Positions 12,939-28,639 of a DNA stretch of 64,000 nt are shown here, piece by piece. The notes beneath the pieces are model-generated. The model worked only from the letters and a program-made list of their open reading frames with translations. It did no database searches and was not told the DNA's origin. A program made the translations under genes and the position numbers. This DNA comes from Gigantopelta aegis (Eukaryota; Mollusca; Gastropoda; Neomphalida; Peltospiridae): positions 74,306,674 through 74,370,673 of the forward strand of contig NC_054706.1 in assembly GCF_016097555.1 (NCBI RefSeq), in the 5' to 3' direction. Every line of letters begins with the position of its first letter. Within the stretch, counting starts at the first letter, position 1.

Positions 12939-13368
12939 CCTCTAAATGAATACGTAAGCTAACCGGTAATCCATTTTTAATGTCCTGTAAGATCAACAAC
13001 TTCCGTAACTCGGTATATGACTCTACCTGATGAGAAACCACCCATTTATCAAACATCCCTGCCTCCTTAGGTCGTAACTCATAAGCCCTCAACACTGCAG
13101 ACTTAACTAGGTCGTACTGACTTGCTCGCTCATCACTCATTGAATTATAAGCTACACTAGCCTTCCCCTTAAACTTAGACACAGCTAACAATGTCCACTT
13201 AGACTGCGGCCAATTTAGCTGCTTAGCGGCCCGTTCAAAAAGTTGGAAGAACATATCTACCTCCTGGTCGTCAAATACAGGCACTGATCTATAAGCCTCC
13301 GACATGTTAAACCCATTTCCTGCCTCCCGTCTAACTTCTTCAGTATTCAACTTTAACTCATGTTCCAC
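12939..13368 (-). pseudogene. gag: Truncated gag of the left LTR unit
   Basis: It encodes the same capsid-like stretch as the other two copies (VFDDQEVDMFFQLFERAAKQ, AVSKFKGKASVAYNS, GMFDKWVVSH) and stops matching them after GLPVSLRIHLE at about 12939, where unrelated sequence begins. It shares with the middle unit a 72-bp in-frame deletion (24 residues) relative to the copy at 36473-38827. It is continuous upstream, through a GA microsatellite, with the leader at 13682-14038. Confidence 0.8.
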
Positions 13369-13415
13369 TTTTAACTTTGCTAACTGGAATTCTCTATCCC
13401 TATCTCTGTCTTCTG

Positions 13416-13417
<2 letters not shown>

Positions 13418-13506
<89 letters not shown>

Positions 13507-13555
13507 TTCTCTATATCTATCTTCTTTTTCTTTATCTCTCTCTCTATCTCTCTCT

Positions 13556-13586
<31 letters not shown>

Positions 13587-13689
13587 CTTCTTTTTCTCTA
13601 TCTATCTCTCTTCCTCTCTTCTCTATCTCTATCTTCTTGTTCTCTATCGCTCTCTTCCCTTTCTCTCTCTCTTCTTTTTCTCTATCCCT

Positions 13690-13767
<78 letters not shown>

Positions 13768-13770
13768 ATG
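13418..13770. repeat. (TC)n microsatellite, imperfect, inside the gag reading frame
   Basis: On the coding strand it is (GA)n, read as alternating Glu-Arg. Two long pure tracts (about 13420-13500 and 13695-13766) flank an impure TC-rich centre. Confidence 0.9.
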
Positions 13771-14038
13771 CACGTTCTTCTCTTTCGTACTCAAGCTTTT
13801 TAAAAGCTAACTGTTGTTCCATACTCATGTCATTTATCTCTATCTCTGGAACAATCTCACTTTCTTCCATAACAGGATTATCACCAAAAACTTCCTGGAT
13901 AATAATTGTCCTTATATCTCCTAATGTTTTAGCTGATGTTAAATCAATTTCCCGCTCACTCGCGATTTCAACTAACTCGGCCTTACGCGCTCGCTTTATC
14001 CCCACTACACTGAGCGTATCCAGCAAATTCTTACCCAT
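13682..14038 (-). pseudogene. gag leader segment of the left unit with Glu-Arg tail
   Basis: It starts MGKNLLDTLSVVGIKRARKA, followed by an acidic region and about 30 residues of Glu-Arg encoded by the microsatellite. It corresponds to the N-terminus of the polyprotein upstream of capsid. The homologous segment at 18491-18766 ends in a TAG produced by a TCTC-to-TATC change in the microsatellite. Confidence 0.65.
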
Positions 14039-14206
14039 GTTTAGATATGACGCACTTATTATTAATTTAAAAAAAATCTAGTGAACAACGTTGCTACTTC
14101 TAGTTAATTTGTAAAAATAATTTATAAAGCCCCCATTTACAAACAATACTTTTTAAATATGCATGTCCCGTTTCAGATCCGGGACGAGTGCCCTAATTTT
14201 TACTCC

Positions 14207-14576
14207 TGTCACGGGGATCCTATAGTACCCGTAACTGAATAAAACACGATTATCCAAATATCTCTCCTAACTGTATATCTATTAGATCTCTCTGTATCGG
14301 GCAGTCTAATACCCGAGTGGCTCGGCTCTAGGTATAATCAGAGATAATATCTTATATAAATATATATATGTAGCACGTTTAGTTCACTAGAAAACGCAAC
14401 AAAACACAATACTCTTTGGAATCTGTATTAACACTACGCTGACAAATGTACTTGCCGCAGTAGTTAATTAACAACAACAATATAATACCAACCCAGAACT
14501 AATCACTTAATTAGTTAATTACTAGGTGTCTAGTTTACACAATATTCTAATCACTTCACCGTGACACACACACACA

Positions 14577-14633
<57 letters not shown>

Positions 14634-15801
14634 TGATAACTGAGAAACGCTGCCTGGGGAACTTAATAAGGAATTACAACTCTAGTCCTAACTGGTTAAT
14701 TTTTAATTAACCCTTAACTACTCATTCAGTAACCTTGTAATACAGAATTAATACTGGTACATATCACAATAAAAAGTAAAGTTTGTTTTATTTAACGACG
14801 CCACTAGAGCACATTGATTTTTAATCTTATCATCGGCTATTGGATGTCAAACATATGGTCATTCTGACACTGTTTTTAGAGGAAACCCGCTGTCGCCACG
14901 TAGGCTACTCTTTTTTATGACAGGCAGCAAGGGATCTTTTATTTGCGCTTCCCACAGGCAGGATAGCACAAACCATGGCCTTTGTTGAACCAGTTATGGA
15001 TCACTGGTCGGTGCAAGTGGTTTACATCTACCCATTGAGCCTTGCGGAGCACTCACTCAGGGTTTGGAGTCGGTATCTGGATTAAAAATCCCATGCCTCA
15101 ACTGGGATCCGAACCCAGTACCTACCAGCCTGTAGACCAATGGCCTGCCACGACGCCACCGAGGCCGGTCCATAACACAATAAAGACAATAACATACAGT
15201 TTACCTAGGTCCTCTAGGATGACTGGCTAAGCTTGATCTTACCAAATACTCGTATAAAATATTAGAACAGTGAAATCTACAATTTACTTCGTCAGAATAC
15301 CGAAGACACTGTCTAAAGAATATTGGTATAATACCGTATTAAAATATTTAAAGTCACATCAATCACATCAAGGTTATACAACAGAGCAGAAAAATATATT
15401 TACCAGTCCAGACGGACAAACGTTCCCCGGGAGCCTTCCTATGTTTCTCCTCGATATATCTAAAATCCTAGCTATTTATTCAAAAATCTCAGAGAGAGCG
15501 AATATAGCCTGGGGGCACAACGCGGTACCTCACCTATCATGTGATATTGCCACAACTACCAGAGACGGTATATTTTCTTAGATGGTCAGACTTAGTGTCG
15601 CCATTCCGCTAGCATTACCCCGATCGTAAACTGAACTACCGAAGGTATTACGTAACTACTGGCCACATGGCCTCCACACCTGGTCTAAGTGTGTATTAGG
15701 GGGTACGGTCGTGCGGAGGTATTACGTAACCAAGCTGCACACGGCCCTCTAAAACAATTTACATCGCCACAGGCGAAAAGATAAGAGCATGTTTCGTCAC
15801 A
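14207..15801 (-). repeat. Middle LTR, enlarged by a SINE and a CA expansion
   Basis: It is collinear with 18934-20064 and 35006-36233. The extra length is a 402-bp SINE at 14774-15175 and a (CA)n tract at about 14570-14630. The LTR carries a TATATAAATATATATA-type A/T box at about 14353-14368. Confidence 0.88.
14774..15175 (-). mobile_element. Full-length chimeric tRNA-SINE inserted in the LTR
   Basis: The insertion is flanked by CACAATAAA direct repeats (14765-14773 and 15176-15184), and the sister LTR at 18934-20064 has the empty site. Read on the - strand, it has a tRNA-like head (GGCCTCGGTGGCGTCGTGG, GGGTTCGGATCCC), a body with GGGTTTCCTCT, GACATCCAATAGCCGATGAT and a tail ending GTCGTTAAATAAAAC. 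Head and body together define the reference for the fragmentary copies elsewhere. Confidence 0.92.
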
Positions 15802-16016
15802 CACCCCCACCTCAAAAAGGATATACTCTAGGAATAGGGAAATATACTACATTTAAACAAAACAAAATGTGCGTTAACCGACGCATCCGGGCATTTATAA
15901 CACATAGTAATAAGGTGACTACCAGTAATCACACTGAGTCTCTGAGTCCCTGGTATACAATAAAATATATAAAAACAAAAAAAGAAATCAAGAACGTCAA
16001 CACATTAGCACAACGT

Positions 16017-18356
16017 TCAACTTCGGGACAGGGCATCAGCGATTACATTGGATGTGCTCTTGATGTGTTCTATGGTAATTGGGAATTCCTGCGGAAGAAG
16101 ACTCCATCTCAAAACTCTCTGGTTGGTGGCTTTCATTCTGTGAATGAAAGTAAGCGGATTATGATCAGTAAAGACCACCACTTGATGCAATGCCGATTTC
16201 ACGTAGATCTGAAAATGCTTCAGAGCTTGTACCATGGCCAAAGCTTCCTTCTCTATAGTGGAATAGTTCACCTGGTGTTTGTCAAACTTTTTGGAGAAGA
16301 AACTTACAGGATAGTCCAGTCCATTTTCGTCTTCTTGGAACAGCACAGCTCCAGCTCCCACGTCACTGGCATCCACAGCCAGCTTGAAAGGCCTTTGGGA
16401 ATCTGGCTGTTGGTTAATTTGATCTCTGCAGTCTTGACGTCATCACAGGAAATTGAGTGACTCTCAATGTGGACAGGTAACTCTGGAACTATCGGCAGTC
16501 TGTCAAAATAACCTTTTAGCAAATTGATGTGACAATACCTACTTTTCATAACCCTATCAGGAGTGTTTATCACATACCCTGTCTCATTAACCCGTTTGTG
16601 CACAACATAGGGACCGAAATACCTGTTCTGCAATGAACCCCGTTTAATGGGAAGGTAAAGCAGCACTTTATCCCCTGGTTTAAATTCCCGACTCCTAGCC
16701 TTCCTATCAAACACTGCTTTTATTTTGCTCTGAGCATAGCTCAGATGCTTCCTAGCTAGTTCGGTTGCCGACCACCTCCTATCTCTTATTCATTAATACT
16801 TCCTTGTCCATATAATAACCTGACATCTGATCCTCCATCTCACCCTCTGTTAACAATGTAGTGCGAGCTGCCAACAAATTTGCATCAGCCCCCTGCTCTA
16901 GGATTAACTCTTGTCTATTACAAGGTAAGTCCCCTCTATCAAACACAACTGGTTCATTTACCCTCTGCGGGAGGTCAACAGGTTCCACCACCTTTAGTTC
17001 CGCAGTTGACTTATCTACCATTTTACTAATAACCTCATCCACTCCAATTTCATGGCTCACACACGTATAAGACAAATCACAATTTTCCTCTGGGTCTCGT
17101 GCTACCCTTCCGACCACAGCCCTAGTCATTACACACGCAGGATAACTAATCTCATCAACCTCACACTCTTCTGTGGGTAAAGGGCTGTCTTCAATTAACA
17201 ACTGGTCACCTTGCGGCTGGCAACACTGACTAGTCAAATCGTTACCCAACAAAAATCCTATGTTTTCAAAAGGCAAGTCCTTCACAACACCCATAACAAC
17301 TGGTCCCGTCATAAACTTCGAACACAAGAAAACGTTATGTAATCGGACAACCATATTTTCTCCAGTAACTGAGGTTAAGGCCAAACTACGTCCTGTATCT
17401 GAATTCTCTATACCAGCTAAGCAATCTGACGTTATAAGCGGCTGGCTACACCCTGTATCCCGATAGATTGATATTGCCTTAGGACTCAACGCTTGTTTCA
17501 CATCACAAACCATACCAGTGGACACATATGGGTTTACTTTCTCTGCCATGGGACTAACCATTAACTCTCTCGCTAACGGAGCTGACCTCACTAAACCGAC
17601 CACTTGCGCATTATCGCGTTTCCTTTTAAAACAGTCCCCAACAAGATGGTTATCCTTTTTACAGTAACTGCAATGTGGACGAAAAGTTCGTGCATTGGCT
17701 GATAATGCAGGTTTATCCTTACTTTGCCCACCAGGTGCATTCCTTGCCTGACTAGCTGACCAACTAGATGACTCTCCCCGATAGTTACTTTCCTGTGAAA
17801 AACCTGGCTGAAATTTCTTCTTATTACCTTGTTGTATAGAGCTACCCTGTACTGCCTGAGCTTTCTGTATTAACACGTAATCATCTGCCACTATGCCTGC
17901 CTCCTCTATTTTTTTGATATCACGATCCTCTAAATGAATACGTAAGCTAACCGGTAATCCATTTTTAATGTCCTGTAAGATCAACAACTCTCGTAACTCG
18001 GTATATGACTCTTCCTGATGAGAAACCACCCATTTATCAAACATTCCTGCCTCCTCAGGTCGTAACTCATAAGCCCTCAACACTGCAGACTTAACTAGGT
18101 CGTACTGACTTGCTCGCTCATCACTCATTGAATTATAAGCTACGCTAGCCTTCCCCTTAAACTTAGACACGGCTAACAATGTCCACTTAGACTGCGGCCA
18201 ATTTAGCTGCTTAGCGGCCCGTTCAAAAAGTTGGAAGAACATATCTACCTCCTGGTCGTCAAATACAGGCACTGATCTATAAGCCTCTGACATGTTAAAC
18301 CCATTTCCTGCCTCCCGTCTAACTTCTTCAGTATTCAACTTTAACTCATGTTCCAC
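16017..18356 (-). pseudogene. gag-protease-integrase C-terminus-RNase H remnants of the complete LTR unit
   Basis: From the coding 5' side: capsid-like gag, a CCHC zinc knuckle CSYCKKDNHLVGDC at about 17632-17673, the aspartic protease core YRDTGCSQP at about 17443-17470, then a stop at 16779-16781. At 16304-16714 there is an integrase C-terminal GPY/F-type module (FKPGDKVLLYLP, YFGPYVV). At 16017-16376 a frameshifted RNase H part follows: DASDVGAGAVLFQ, YSTIEKEALA, FTDHNPLTF and terminal NVIADALSRS. The integrase zinc-binding and catalytic core and the reverse transcriptase are missing. The order PR-IN-RH fits the Gmr1 clade of Ty3/gypsy. Confidence 0.85.
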
Positions 18357-18397
18357 TTTTAAGTTTGCTAACTGGAATTCTCTATCCCTAACTCTGT

Positions 18398-18766
<369 letters not shown>

Positions 18767-18903
18767 GTTTAGATATGACGCACTTATTATTAATTTAAAA
18801 AAATCTAGTGAACAACGTTGCTACTTCTAGTTAATTTGTAAAAATAATTTATAAAGCCCCCATTTACAAACAATACTTTTTAAATATGCATGTCCCGTTT
18901 CAG

Positions 18904-18923
18904 ATCCGGGACGAGTGCCCCCA
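18904..18923 (-). promoter_or_regulatory. Candidate tRNA primer-binding site of the LTR element
   Basis: On the coding strand, ten bases after the 5'LTR end, the sequence reads TGGGGGCACTCGTCCCGGAT. It starts TGG, as expected for the complement of a tRNA CCA end. The tRNA was not identified. The left unit has a mutated version (14176-14195). Confidence 0.55.
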
Positions 18924-18933
18924 TGTTTACCTC

Positions 18934-20064
18934 TGTCACGGGGATCCTATAATACCTGTAACTGAATAAAACACGTTTATCCAAATATCTCTCCTAACTG
19001 TATATCTATTAGATCTCTCTGTATCGGGCAGTCGAATACCCGAGTGGCTCGGCTCTAGGTATATCAGAGATAAGATCTTATATAAATATATATAATATAG
19101 CACGTTTAGTTCACTAGAAAACGCAACAAAACACAATACTCTTTGGAATCTGTATTAACACTATGCTGACAAATGTACTTGCCGCAGTAGTTAATTAACA
19201 ACAACAATATAATAACAACCCAGAACTAATCACTTAATTAGTTAATCACTAGGTGTCTAGTTTACACAATATTCTAATCACTTCACTGTGATACACACAC
19301 GTGTGATAATTGAGAAACGCTGCCGGGGGAACTTAATTAAGAAGGAATTACAACTCTATTCGTAACTGGTTAATTTTTAATTAACCCTTAACTACTCATT
19401 CAGTAACCTTGTAATACAGAATTAATACTGGTACATATCACAATAAAGACAATAACATACAGTTTACCTAGGTCCTCTAGGATGACCGGCTAAGCTTGAT
19501 CTTACCAAATACTCGTATAAAATATTAGAACAGTGAAGTCTACAATTTACTTCGTCAGAATACCGAAGACACTGTCTAAAGAATATTGGTATAATACAGT
19601 ATTAAAATATTTAAAGTCACATCAATCACATCAAGGTTATACAACAGAGCAGAAAAATATATTTACCAGTCCAGACGGACAAACATTCCCCGGGAGCCTT
19701 CCTATGTTTCTCCTCGATATATCTAAAATCCTAGCTATTTATTCAAAAATCTCAGAGAGAGCGAATATCGCCTGGGGGCACAACGCGGTACCTCACCTAT
19801 CATGTGATATTGCCACAACTCCCAGAGACGGTATATTTTCTTAGATGGTCAGACTTAGTGTCGCCATTCCGCTAGCATTACCCCGATCGTAAACTGAACT
19901 ACAGAAGGTATTACGTAACTACTGGCCACATGGCCTCCACACCTGGTCTAAGTGTGTATTAGGGGGTACGGTCGTGCGGAAGTATTACGTAACCAAGCTG
20001 CACACGGCCCTCTAAAACAATTAACATCGCCACAGGCGAAAAGATAAGAGCATGTTCCGTCACA
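18934..20064 (-). repeat. Right-hand LTR (5'LTR of the complete unit)
   Basis: 1131 bp starting TGTCACGG and ending GTTCCGTCACA. It is highly similar to 14207-15801 without the SINE, so insertion was fairly recent. No target-site duplication can be assessed because the left side is truncated. Confidence 0.88.
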
Positions 20065-20073
20065 GACATACAC

Positions 20074-24480
<4,407 letters not shown>

Positions 24481-24599
24481 TAAATATTAGCGACAGAAGT
24501 GGTTATTTTAATGTTTGCTGCTCAGACTTATGTGCCGTCATGCAGGCCAGTAAATACAGGGGGTGGGGGGTGGGGGGTGGGGGGGGTCCCACTTTCTTG

Positions 24600-26460
24600 G
24601 AGTTTTATAACAAACGTTTTAGCTTATTTTAAATTTGCTGTGTCAATACAGAAATGGATAACAACTTTCTATAATGAATGTGCATCGTGTTTATCTATAA
24701 ATGGTAATATTGCTGGACGCTTTAAACTTGGCAGAGTATGTAGACATGGTGATCCTTTATCACCCTATATTTTTATTTTGTGTGTTGAAATTCTTGGGAT
24801 CATAGTAAGAAATAACAACGACATAAAAGGGATTGAGATAAACGGTAAGGAATTTTAAATATCGCAATTTGCCGATGATACAACATTACTATTAGATTGG
24901 TGCTAAAAAATCTCCTACAACATCCATGGAAACATTACAATATTTTACAAAAATCTCAGGTCTAAAAGTTAATATAGATAAAACAAATATAATAAGATAG
25001 GATAGAACTGATCATAGAAAAAAGTGTCCAAAAAACATAAGTTAAAATGGACTACTGAATTTACAGTCATTGGTGTGTGATTCTCTACTAATATATATCA
25101 AATACAAGAAATAAACCATAATGTTAACCTAAAAGAAGCTAAAACGTTACTTGAACAATGGTCAAAAAGTTCTTTATCAACAGCAGGGAAAATTGCTGTA
25201 ATTAAAAGTTTGGTTTTATCAAAATTTGTTTATCTTTATTCCTCACTTCCAACCCCAACAGATGCTTTCTTCAAAAACTTAGAAATATATTTCTTTCAAT
25301 TTATATGGAATAAAAAGCTTTGATAAAATAGGTAGAAAAACATTAATTAAGGATTATCAAAATGGTGGTTTAAGAGCAGTATTTTGCAACGCACAAAAAA
25401 TATCGTGGATGAAAAGTGTGTATTTAAACCAAGACCATGCCTGTTTATTAAGTAATTGCTTGCAGTTTAAAGCTTGGTTAGTATTTACTTTTGTGTCAGC
25501 AAAACAAAATCACTGACATGCATAAATCCTTTTGGAAAAATGTGTTAAATATATGATCAAACCTTTTAGAAAAATGTGAAGCTAGAATTGACAAAATAAA
25601 AGTACTTAAATTACCAATTTGGTATAACTCCTATATCAAAGGAATCATGTTCTTAAAAGATCTTTATAATAATACCAATTGTCTTACATATGACGAATTC
25701 TGTATGAAATATGAGTTTAAACCACCATTTACAGCTTATACTGGGTTGATTTTAGAAATTAAAAAATATTATAAATTGAATGTTTATACAGAATTAGTAA
25801 CATTACAAATGTCGATCGATAACACCTAATAGGCTATAAGAACTTCTTGAAACAAATGCTTGTAAAACGTTTTACAATGAGTGTGTAGACGAATATACAT
25901 CTAAACACAAAGTAAACGTACAAGTAAAATGGCATCATATTTTTGGAATAGAGTTATGTGACAAATGGTGGAAATATTTATATCTTTTCAAGCTAACTAC
26001 GGACACAGGTCTTCGTTACTTTCAGTACAAGATTGTTTATTTATTTTAAGCACAAATAAGTACTTGGTAATATATGGTATAAAAGATTCAGATAAATGTG
26101 AATTTTGTCGTATGTTTAGTGAAGATTTAATGCACCTTATTTGGTTATGTAAACATGTTCAGACATTCTGGAATACTGCTATAAATTGGATGTTCTTAAA
26201 GACTAAGTCAGACTTCAACTGAATGCACAAAGAATTGTTTTAGGCATCCCTAACTATTCTAAAAAATATAATATTTATAAATTTAATACTGCTAATTGCC
26301 AAACAATACATATACAAAACAAAATGCAAAAGTCAACACCTAACTTTAACTGGCACCCAGACTAGTCTGAACACGTATTATCATATAGATAAGTATATTT
26401 CCATAATAAATAACAGAACATTCCAATTTAAAGAGAAGTGGAATTGTTGGACAAAACTAA
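24600..26460 (+). pseudogene. Decayed LINE reverse transcriptase fragment, L1/Tx1-like
   Basis: The first frame holds VCRHGDPLSPYIFILCVEIL (24736-24795), an RT palm motif. Downstream, across stops and frameshifts, are FADDTTLLLD (about 24870-24899), EQWSKSSLSTAGKIAVIKSL (about 25150-25210) and LKDLYNN. A C-terminal cysteine-rich block, CEFCRMFSEDLMHLIWLC (26098-26151), follows. This order is the palm-thumb-C-terminal arrangement of L1/Tx1-type ORF2 proteins. At least five disruptions make it inactive. Confidence 0.75.
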
Positions 26461-26599
26461 TTGTATAAAATATAATGTACATTTATGTTTTAGAATTATT
26501 TATGAGTACTTTATATTTACAGAATATATAGAAATGATTTACAGATTAATTATATTAATTCGTATGAGACCATTTTATAATGCATCATCTATTTAATTG

Positions 26600-27090
26600 T
26601 TACATGTTTATTTTATCAATATATATCAGCACTATATTTGATATTGTATATTTTTGAAGTGAAAAAAAAAATATATCTATGGAATTCACAAAATCATTGA
26701 TAACAGTAAAATCAGTAGTGGAGATAATGGTTCCCCGTTTCACCCCGTCAAACGACTGAATTGCTCGAGAAACAGTATTGTTGTATTTAACATGTAGCTG
26801 TACATTAGCAGACATAGCTTTCATAGATCTGACAATCTTATAGCTTGCATAGTATTTTTGCAGTTTAAACCATAAATAATTCCCGTTTGTTCAATCAAAC
26901 GCTTTAGTGTAATCAAAATAGTTTATATATATTGTGTTAAGACACGTGTTAATAACAGACGGTATAATAAAAATACAATCAGTTGTGTATTTACCAGCTT
27001 CAGAAACCAAACTGTGCATTACACATGATGTTCTTCTTATCTGCCCATGATTCAAGACGTTCTTTTAATATGACTGAATATATCTTAGCT
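26600..27090 (-). pseudogene. Decayed LINE reverse transcriptase fragment on the opposite strand
   Basis: On the - strand the sequence reads TTDCIFIIPSVINTCLNT, then INYFDYTKAFD (an RT motif of the FDxxKAFD type) at about 26890-26925, a stop, then VQLHVKYNNTVSRAIQSFDG VKRG. It belongs to a different LINE from the preceding one. No ends were found. Confidence 0.6.
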
Positions 27091-27689
27091 ATAACATTAA
27101 CTGATTATGATTACCCCATCTCTGCTATACTGATATATAAATGGCAGTACTGTACATCCTGCTTTAAAGCCAATAACACATAAATATGAATCATGACGGT
27201 ATATACATTTTCCATTTTTAAGTAATAAATTAATAATAAATTGAATTAGTGTTTAATATTTGTTCTTCGGAAATAAGTTATTCATATTGTTTGAAGCACG
27301 TATTATTTCCAACACCGGTAGATAGCTTTAACTATGCATAGCTCAAATTAATATTCTTTGAGATGGTCAAAATAAGGGTAGGTTCACTATATGAACATAA
27401 TTAATATATAATTATTCACTTATTATTTATATTCATACTTTTAAACTAACCCAGCATGCATTTATTAATTGGTAAATGAAGTTTAAAGGGACATTCCCGA
27501 CTTAGTAGCTAATGTAACAGGTGTTCAGCTAATACAACAACATTAACAAATAAAATTATATTTTTAATGCCCAAATTCAATGTGTTTAGAGTACCTTTGT
27601 AGTAGCTCCAACCAGATCCTACCTCCAATAAGGTACTTTCCTACATATCAAATCAAATATTGTTTGAGATACTACAAACTTTATGAGTA

Positions 27690-28265
27690 CCAGAAACGTT
27701 GCTATTGGTGATTTTAATAATCGTGTTGGAACTGGTCATAACTTAACTGCACACGACATACTATTAAACAGTAATAATATTGTCTGAAATGTGTCAATAG
27801 AGCTAATATTTTATACCTTACGCCATTAAATGTGATACAAACAGTGAGAAATAGTGTATTGGCGGCCATTTTGAATTGTGACCAAACCTGGCCAATAGGG
27901 GTCACTGCCAGGTTGGTCCTACATCACGTTTTACTCTACACATTGATGGCCTAACTACATGTAAAGCTGCATGTTAGTATCACATTTTGCACTAATATAC
28001 CATAACTCTACTACACTATATCAGAACTATCAGTCCATGTTTGATCGAATGCTGTAGAATACTTTCCTGGTACTGATATCAGACCACGCAACAATGAAGG
28101 CAAAATGATAAATAATCAAGTTGGTAAGAAACTTTTAGATCCCTGTAAAACAGTGGGCTACGACATTTAAATGGTTCACATTCTGGAAATACGACTTTTT
28201 ATATTGCAAATGACACTTGACTCAGACTGTGGGTAACTGTTTTTCAGATCATTCGTCGTGGTTAT
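27690..28265 (+). pseudogene. Weak LINE endonuclease remnant
   Basis: NVAIGDFNNRVGTGH (about 27697-27741) resembles the GDFNxR motif of LINE APE-type endonucleases. KKLLDPCKTVGYDI near 28130 fits the following 'LLDLCK' stretch of such proteins. Between them the frames are broken, and unrelated repeat-like sequence lies at 27830-28090. Confidence 0.45.
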
Positions 28266-28274
28266 ATATCCATA

Positions 28275-28510
28275 AATTTCAGAGATTTTAGGGTATATAA
28301 TTTTTCCCACGAAATATATCCATAAACTTCCAAGATTTTAAGGTACGTAATTTTACCCTACGAAATATATCCATAAACTTCCAAGATTTTAAGGTACGTA
28401 ATTTTACCCTACGAAATATATCCATAAACTTCCAAGATTTTAAGGTACGTAATTTTACCCCACGAAATATATCCATATATTTCCAATATTTGAGGGTACG
28501 TAATTTTATC
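28275..28510. repeat. 51-bp minisatellite, about 4.5 copies
   Basis: AAATATATCCATAAACTTCC and AAGATTTTAAGGTACGTAAT recur at 51-bp spacing, with diverged outer copies. The - strand frame stays open because 51 is a multiple of 3. It is not considered coding. Confidence 0.85.
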
Positions 28511-28639
28511 CTCCGAACCCTCTGGCAGAATACCTGCTAATTGTGGGGCGCTGGTTGGGACGAGGGGTGGGGTGGTGTGTGTGTGGGTCTATCCCATGTT
28601 TTAGGTCAGGTCAGGTCAAAGGGTTTAACGTGCACATTC

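Noticed and set aside
13304..14081. Ser/Leu-repeat proteins on the + strand
   Set aside because: They are translations of the TC microsatellite, antisense to the gag frame of an LTR element.
15789..16460. 223-codon + strand frame
   Set aside because: It is antisense to the RNase H and integrase remnants of the LTR element.
28288..28476. 62-codon repeat protein on the - strand
   Set aside because: It arises from a 51-bp minisatellite with no start context or family resemblance.
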